Assembly: GCF_900107695.1 (NCBI RefSeq)
Contig: NZ_FNQP01000001.1
Location: forward strand, 37,875 to 101,874
DNA from: Thiothrix caldifontis
Lineage (GTDB): Bacteria > Pseudomonadota > Gammaproteobacteria > Thiotrichales > Thiotrichaceae
DNA: 64,000 nucleotides
Direction: 5' to 3'
In this document: piece by piece, positions 59,452-64,000 of the stretch
Layout of the letters: every line of letters starts with the position of its first letter
How positions within the stretch are numbered: position 1 is the first letter of the stretch
Translations under genes and position numbers: made by a program
Notes under the pieces: generated by a model
Told to the model about the DNA's origin: nothing
Databases searched by the model: none
What the model saw: only the letters and a program-made list of their open reading frames with translations

Positions 59452-59616
59452 ACCTAACCTCTAACACCTGAAGAGCCAAAAGAGTTGCCATCATAACCGT
59501 TGGATAATCAATGACTAGGGTGTGATGCACAAAATGCGTGAGGGTGGTGCGGTTTTTTCAGAGTAGTGGTATTTTTGCAGGCATATAATCACAGTTATTG
59601 TGCCTTATTATTTTTT

Positions 59617-59654
59617 AGCACTATCTTGGTGCGTTATTTGCACCAAGATAGCAA
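59617..59654. promoter_or_regulatory. NtrC-like enhancer sites upstream of amtB
   Basis: AGCACTATCTTGGTGC fits the NtrC consensus GCAC-N7-GGTGC, and TGCACCAAGATAGCA lies 22 bp away centre to centre. Together they form a perfect 12-bp inverted repeat (CTATCTTGGTGC, 7-base loop). NtrC activates nitrogen-transport promoters from such distances. The 305-bp gap holds nothing else I can name; no clear σ54 promoter is found on the amtB strand. Confidence 0.55.
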
Positions 59655-59756
59655 AATTATATTGTTGAACCTTGCGTATAGCCTTTGCTCAGTAGACTTG
59701 CCTGTCACCGGTTTGTGTATATGATAATCGGATACGGATTAAGTTGAACATTCAGG

Positions 59757-60200
59757 ATGAATACAGTGTTGCATAGACTCAAGTTCGATGAGCTGTCGGT
59801 ATCAGGAATCATGCTCTTTTTTGGGGGGTTATTGTGGGTAATGTCATTCACGCAAGTGGCGTTTTATACCGATCAAGGCGCAGTGATGGGCTATTGGGTG
59901 GCTGCAACCGGTTGGTTAGGGTTTGGGTTGTTCCAGTTCGCTTGGTATGCCAACTTACTGGAGCTATTAGGGGTGCTAATTATGCCACGCTACCCTAATC
60001 GTGCCATGTTGGTGGTTGTAGTGGGCGCACTTTTGGCAGGGCAAGCTTTTTGGTTTACTGAGATTCCGGGGGGGGATGTGGATATGCGGGTCATCAGGCT
60101 GGGGACAGGATTCTGGATGTGGTATGCCAGTATGGTATTGATAACCTTAGGCGTGATTTTTGGAGCGGCTGAGGAAGAAGTCACGTCTTCCTCAGCTTAA
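59757..60200 (+). CDS. small membrane protein, unknown
   Basis: A 147-aa product with four hydrophobic helices and FDELSVSGIMLFFGGLLWVM at the start. The start could also be the GTG at 59766, which is better placed relative to the AGG. Tyr/Trp-rich loops (FYTDQGAVMGYWVAATGWLG) and an acidic C-terminus. It is convergent with a DUF302 gene. Family not recognised. Confidence 0.62.
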   Translation: MNTVLHRLKFDELSVSGIMLFFGGLLWVMSFTQVAFYTDQGAVMGYWVAATGWLGFGLFQFAWYANLLELLGVLIMPRYPNRAMLVVVVGALLAGQAFWFTEIPGGDVDMRVIRLGTGFWMWYASMVLITLGVIFGAAEEEVTSSSA

Positions 60201-60210
60201 CGCGGTTATA

Positions 60211-60834
60211 TTAGAAGTCGCCTTCTGCACCGCCACGCATAATGTCAGTCATGATCTCTTGTACCTTGACTGCTTCAGCATGAAGCTCAGGTGGCAGCGT
60301 TTTGCCGCCGTAAATCATCATATCCATATTGAGTGAGTACAGGTGATATTTGCCTTCCTTGTCTTGGATCATTGCAATCCGGCATGGCAGGTACGCAGAA
60401 AAGGCATCACTGAAATCGACCATTTTCATCGCCGTTTGTGGGTTACAGAACTGGTAGATTTTCAGGAAGCGCTGGTCTTGCCCGGTTTCCAATTTCACTT
60501 GTTCAGACAGCGGCAATTCGCCAACCGCTTTGATGTTGTGCTTGTTAGCAATGGATTTCATCGACTCTTCAGCATCTTCCGGGGAAACGCCTTCCGCCAA
60601 CGAATATTTGACGACGGTTGCATCAGCCGAGTTGCCGCTTTCCTTCAGCTTAGTCCACATATTCATGTAAACATCTTTCGCTTTGGGGTCAAAGCTATCT
60701 AACGCTGCTTTTTCAGCAGCAATGTCTATATCACCCATTAGGCTCATCATGGGGGCAAATTTGGTGTAAGCGTATGCGCCACCAATAATGGCAACGAGGC
60801 CGATAATGGCAAGAATGTTACGGATGAAATTCAT
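60211..60834 (-). CDS. membrane-anchored DUF302 protein
   Basis: A 207-aa protein with an N-terminal membrane helix (IRNILAIIGLVAIIGGAYAY), a helical insertion and a C-terminal DUF302 domain (AYLPCRIAMIQDKEGKYHLY, SLNMDMMIYGGKTLPPELH). The PCRIA and SLNMD blocks match the two DUF302 proteins at 22056-23092, but this one is longer and membrane-bound. A transcript from the SCP2-like gene may run into it through a hairpin. Confidence 0.82.
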   Translation of the reverse strand: MNFIRNILAIIGLVAIIGGAYAYTKFAPMMSLMGDIDIAAEKAALDSFDPKAKDVYMNMWTKLKESGNSADATVVKYSLAEGVSPEDAEESMKSIANKHNIKAVGELPLSEQVKLETGQDQRFLKIYQFCNPQTAMKMVDFSDAFSAYLPCRIAMIQDKEGKYHLYSLNMDMMIYGGKTLPPELHAEAVKVQEIMTDIMRGGAEGDF

Positions 60835-60860
60835 GAAGTCTCCTAGCGTAATATAAATGG

Positions 60861-60884
60861 GGAAGCCATCAATGGATGGCTTCC
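60861..60884 (-). terminator. hairpin between the SCP2-like and DUF302 genes
   Basis: Perfect 10-bp stem GGAAGCCATC / GATGGCTTCC with a 4-base loop. On the minus strand CCATTTATATT follows, a weak T-run, so it may attenuate rather than stop transcription. Confidence 0.6.
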
Positions 60885-60921
60885 TTATACGTTTTATTCC
60901 CTAAAATGACGACTATTTTAG

Positions 60922-61326
60922 TTATTGTGTGTCAATTTTTGCCATCAGGGCGAATGATTTCACGAAAGGCCCCGCCATGGCTGGGTTTTTCAGCATTGCG
61001 CCGTAGTCACCTGACAAGAATTTCAGTTTACCAAAGGTGTAAGCAGTTCCTAGGCCGACCATACCCATCGGTTCTTTTGTCCATTTCATCCAGTCTTTGC
61101 GGTCGGCACGCATGTCCCAATCTGGGCTTTCACCGTTGTAATCGCCTGCACGGACACATTCGCCATTTTCGACAACGAAAACACCCATCGGTTTAGCTTC
61201 GCCTTTCAGGCCACAAGTGATGATGGAATTGAACCCGATCGCAGCAAGCTTGTCTTTTACTTCAGGGTCGTTGTTCCAGAGATCCTTGAGTTCGTTCATC
61301 CAGTCGGCAGAAAAAAGTTGTGGCAT
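60922..61326 (-). CDS. SCP2-like sterol/lipid-carrier family protein
   Basis: A 134-aa cytoplasmic-looking protein with VKDKLAAIGFNSIITCGLKG, GVFVVENGECV and KLKFLSGDYGAMLKNPAMAG, a pattern of the SCP2 lipid-carrier fold. Met- and Trp-rich middle (DWDMRADRKDWMKWTKEPMG). Its start has AGGAGAGG. It is divergent from the efflux adaptor gene. Confidence 0.75.
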   Translation of the reverse strand: MPQLFSADWMNELKDLWNNDPEVKDKLAAIGFNSIITCGLKGEAKPMGVFVVENGECVRAGDYNGESPDWDMRADRKDWMKWTKEPMGMVGLGTAYTFGKLKFLSGDYGAMLKNPAMAGPFVKSFALMAKIDTQ

Positions 61327-61460
61327 GGTTCCTCTCCTAGTTTGTGTTGATAATAACGGTAACGTTGGTTTGTAATGCGGCGTTATAAAACTGAAATTTA
61401 CAAAGCTTTATATATCTTGCATTCTTACGTTTCGCAACCTGTTAAAAAGTGATAATACCG

Positions 61461-62498
61461 ATGCTGCGTCAATCTTTGCTCCTCCCACTCCTCCCGACGA
61501 TAGTTACCCTCTCTCTGGCTGGTTTCAGCATGGCTGATACCCCAGCGGACTCTCTAACGGTGACGGTGCGACCTTTGGGGGAGGTTTTGCAGGCATCTGA
61601 GCGTAGTGTAACAGCAACGCTGATCAGTTTGAACGATAGTACGCTTAGTGCTGAGATTTCTGCGAAAGTTACCCAGTTACGGGCTGATACGGGTGATACG
61701 GTGCAAGCCGGTCAAATATTGGCGGAATTGGATTGCCGCGACCATCTGTTCGCCTTGAGCCAAGCCAAAGCAGGCGTGGATGCAGCGAATGCGCGTTACC
61801 AATTGGCGAACACACAACTTCAGCGCAATCAGCGTTTGCGTAATACGGGTGTCGTTCCCGCTGAAGTGTTGGATAAAGCCGCTGCCGATGCTGAAGCAGC
61901 CAAAGCTGAGGTGGCAGTCGCCAAATCGCAAACCGACACCGCCCAGCTTGCGGTATCACGTTGCACCATTAAAGCGCCGTTTGCCGGGCAAATTACCCGC
62001 CGTAATGTGCAAGTCGGTCAGCAAGCGACACCCGGCACACCCGCGTTCCAATTGCTGCAAGACAAAGCCTTGGAAGTGAGCGCCAGTTTATCGGTGGATG
62101 AAGTGCAGGATCAAACGCAAGGGGCGGAATTACGCTTTGTTGCCGATGGTGTGAGCATTCCGCTGGAACGCCGTGCGGTGGTTGGGCAAATCGCCGGAAA
62201 TACCCGCACGCAAGAAGTGCGCTTTACCCTCAAGGGTAAACATTCTTTGCCGGTTGGGCGCAGTGGGCGCGTGGTGTGGCAAGGTAAATTACAGGCATTA
62301 CCGGCGAGTTGGGTGGTGCGCCGTGAAGGTGGTTTGGGGGTCATGCTGGAAGTGGATGGCATGGCAAAGTTCCACCCGCTCCCCGATGCGAAAGAAGGGC
62401 AGCCGGTGTTGATCGACTTGCCCACTTCGGTGCGTTTGATTGATCAAAACCGCTTGCGGGCAAGGGATGGGCAAGCCGTGACGGTGGAGAAACCTTGA
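61461..62498 (+). CDS. RND efflux periplasmic adaptor (HlyD family)
   Basis: The ATG at 61461 gives a signal (PLLPTIVTLSLAGFSMA); a GTG at 61449 is in frame. The 345-aa product has a lipoyl half (SAKVTQLRADTGDTVQAGQI), an α-hairpin (QRNQRLRNTGVVPAEVLDKA), the second half (CTIKAPFAGQITRRNVQVGQ) and a β-barrel end. It overlaps the transporter gene start by 1 bp (TGATG). Confidence 0.88.
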   Translation: MLRQSLLLPLLPTIVTLSLAGFSMADTPADSLTVTVRPLGEVLQASERSVTATLISLNDSTLSAEISAKVTQLRADTGDTVQAGQILAELDCRDHLFALSQAKAGVDAANARYQLANTQLQRNQRLRNTGVVPAEVLDKAAADAEAAKAEVAVAKSQTDTAQLAVSRCTIKAPFAGQITRRNVQVGQQATPGTPAFQLLQDKALEVSASLSVDEVQDQTQGAELRFVADGVSIPLERRAVVGQIAGNTRTQEVRFTLKGKHSLPVGRSGRVVWQGKLQALPASWVVRREGGLGVMLEVDGMAKFHPLPDAKEGQPVLIDLPTSVRLIDQNRLRARDGQAVTVEKP

Positions 62499-64000
62499 TG
62501 TATCGCCGCCTATTGCAAAACCATGTTCTCGCGAACCTCACGTTCGTGTTGGTGCTGATTATTGGCTTTACCGCTTATAACACAATGCCGCGCCAGCAAG
62601 ACCCCACGATTAATTTCAACTGGATTTCGATTATCACTGCGTTGCCGGGGGCGAGTGCGGAAGACGTGGAAAAGCGCGTGACCGACCCGCTGGAAGACGC
62701 GATTCGTGGCATACCGGACATGAAATTTGTGTCGAGCAATAGCCGTGCAAACATTTCCAGCCTATTGGTGCGTTTTGAAGACATTGATGAACGCACGTTC
62801 GATAAGCGCCTTGCCGATTTACGCCGCGAAATTCAGAACGCTGAAAACTTGCTGCCTGCGGAGGCGATGGATTCGATTGTGCTGGAAATCACCACGGCGA
62901 ATGCGTTCCCGTCGGCGATGATTGCGGTGCAAAGCGTTGCTGACGATGAAAATTTGCGGGTGCAAGCCAAAAATATCGAAAAAGCGCTGGAGCAGATTAA
63001 GGGCGTGGATCGGGTTGATCCGGTGGCGTTGGATGATCCCGAACTGCAAGTCCGCTTTGATACTGTCGCACTCGAATCCTTGGGGTTAACGCCGGGGCAA
63101 TTGAGCGATACGGTACGTGCTTGGTTTCGGGATTTATCCGCTGGCAGTTTGGATGTGGATAAGCAAAGTTGGTTAGTGCGTTTAAGCGGTAAAACCAGTG
63201 ACCCGCAAGCTTTGGCTGAATTGCCTGTTCCCGGTGTGCAGGGCGAAGTGCCATTGTCACGGGTCGCCAATGTGGAACGCGCTCGCGCTGAAGCCACCCA
63301 AAAGGTGCGTTTGGATGGCGAACCAGCGGTATTGCTCGCGGTGATGAAGGAAGACAAAGCCAATGTGTTGGATTTGGTGGAACGCCTGAAAACTTACATT
63401 GACGCGCGTAACCAGCAGGTCGGAGCCAGCGGGGTGAAGCTGGTGTTGGTTGATGATCAAACCATTCCCACCCGTGAGGCGATCGGCATTATGGAAAGCA
63501 ATGCCTTGCTGGGGTTTGTGTTGGTGTTATTCGTGACTTGGTTATTTCTGGGGTTCAGGATTGCTGCGCTGACCACGATTGGTATTCCTTTCACCCTTGC
63601 ATTGACGTTTTGGGTGTTGTCCGGCACGGGTGAAACTTTGAATGTGACGGTGTTGCTGGGCATTGTGATTGTGTTGGGGATGTTGGTGGACGATGCGGTG
63701 GTGGTGGTCGAATCCATTTATTACCGCTTGCAACACGGCGTGGATGCAGTGACGGCGGCGGTGGAATCCATGCGCGAGGTGGCTTTGCCAGTGACGACTG
63801 CCGTATTGACGACGATTGCAGCGTTTTTGCCGCTGATGTTGTTGCCGGGAATACTCGGTAAATTCATGCAAGTGATTCCGATGGTGGTGACGCTGGCGCT
63901 GGCGATTAGCTTGATTGAGGCGTTTTGGATGCTGCCCGCGCACGTTGCCAGCACGAAAATGCGCTTTGATAAGCCGTCGCGGGTTCAAAAAATGCGGACT
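62498..64000 (+). CDS. RND efflux transporter, AcrB/MexF superfamily, 5' part (3' end outside window)
   Basis: 501 codons are visible. N-terminal helix, TMPRQQDPTINFNWISIITA and PLEDAIRGIPDMKFVSSNS are typical of the COG0841 RND branch, and TM4 carries GMLVDDAVVVVES with the double Asp needed for proton transfer. It is distinct from the heavy-metal pump earlier in the window, which has VDAAVV. The substrate cannot be inferred. It runs past the right edge. Confidence 0.9.
   Translation, partial: MYRRLLQNHVLANLTFVLVLIIGFTAYNTMPRQQDPTINFNWISIITALPGASAEDVEKRVTDPLEDAIRGIPDMKFVSSNSRANISSLLVRFEDIDERTFDKRLADLRREIQNAENLLPAEAMDSIVLEITTANAFPSAMIAVQSVADDENLRVQAKNIEKALEQIKGVDRVDPVALDDPELQVRFDTVALESLGLTPGQLSDTVRAWFRDLSAGSLDVDKQSWLVRLSGKTSDPQALAELPVPGVQGEVPLSRVANVERARAEATQKVRLDGEPAVLLAVMKEDKANVLDLVERLKTYIDARNQQVGASGVKLVLVDDQTIPTREAIGIMESNALLGFVLVLFVTWLFLGFRIAALTTIGIPFTLALTFWVLSGTGETLNVTVLLGIVIVLGMLVDDAVVVVESIYYRLQHGVDAVTAAVESMREVALPVTTAVLTTIAAFLPLMLLPGILGKFMQVIPMVVTLALAISLIEAFWMLPAHVASTKMRFDKPSRVQKMRT

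Noticed and set aside
59627-59642. σ54-type promoter TTGGTGCGTTATTTGCA on the plus strand
   Set aside because: The GG-N10-GC spacing fits but the -24 box deviates, and the match is produced by the NtrC-like inverted repeat; I do not call it a promoter.

Overview
The window looks like the chromosome of a gammaproteobacterial sulfur oxidiser. The best guess is the Thiothrix/Thiotrichales group: flavocytochrome c sulfide dehydrogenase genes, many small c-type cytochromes, a [NiFe]-hydrogenase subunit, a classical porin, Wzm/Wzt polysaccharide export, and ribosomal protein and rluE sequences of gammaproteobacterial type. This placement is inference; there is no 16S gene here. Coding density is high, both strands are used, and apart from one decayed IS200/IS605-type remnant there is no phage or intact mobile element and no CRISPR array.

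Layout. (1) 1-5.35 kb: a co-directional cluster of a Pro/Ala-rich protein (cut by the window edge), a ParA-type ATPase, a membrane-anchored TPR protein, a membrane-anchored Met/Asn-rich coiled-coil protein, a dynamin-like GTPase with two C-terminal membrane segments, and ApbE. This is the best candidate for an undescribed system (membrane remodelling or positioning). (2) 5.5-8.3 kb: three tandem paralogous lipoproteins with DUF1566/Lcl-like C-termini. (3) 8.5-14.7 kb: a lipoprotein, rluE, an unrecognised 99-aa protein and a heavy-metal RND pump with its adaptor. (4) 14.8-20.4 kb: two paralogous membrane-tethered LuxR-type regulators, each divergent from a cytochrome operon (fccAB; SHP-diheme cytochrome-cytochrome b561). 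A TnpB/omega-RNA remnant and a cytochrome c5-like protein lie between them. (5) 20.5-28.7 kb: two DUF2202 proteins, two DUF302 proteins, an internally duplicated lipoprotein, an orphan [NiFe]-hydrogenase small subunit fused to a c-type heme domain, and an OmpR-type two-component system. (6) 28.7-32.9 kb: a zinc-ribbon protein, an HPt protein and its hybrid kinase, an ethylbenzene-dehydrogenase-related heme-binding protein, and tRNA-Ser(GGA). (7) 33-40 kb: a partial type II secretion operon (L, M, C/N-like, D, small lipoprotein) followed by a large exported protein. (8) 40-50 kb: a surface-glycan cluster (PpiC-like foldase, wzm, wzt, LpxL-like protein, methyltransferase, glycosyltransferases, HAD protein). 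(9) 50.4-64 kb: rplM-rpsI, a porin, a Phd/PIN toxin-antitoxin pair, a YkgJ-like protein, a 1287-aa FAD/Fe-S oxidoreductase, amtB, another DUF302 protein, an SCP2-like protein and the start of a second RND efflux operon.

How the parts may work together. The centre of the window is periplasmic electron transfer: sulfide oxidation by FccAB, SHP/DHC cytochromes feeding or draining a b561 quinone link, and a hydrogenase small subunit carrying its own heme. A palindromic element with a 7-2-7 layout, typical of NarL/LuxR-type sites, recurs upstream of fccA, the SHP operon, the duplicated lipoprotein and the metal-efflux adaptor. I propose it as the operator of the twin LuxR regulators. A second element, two TTTCAG copies 11 bp apart, precedes the first DUF2202 gene and the lipoprotein ahead of the hydrogenase gene, and may belong to the neighbouring OmpR-type system. 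An NtrC-like site lies upstream of amtB. These regulatory links rest on sequence pattern only.
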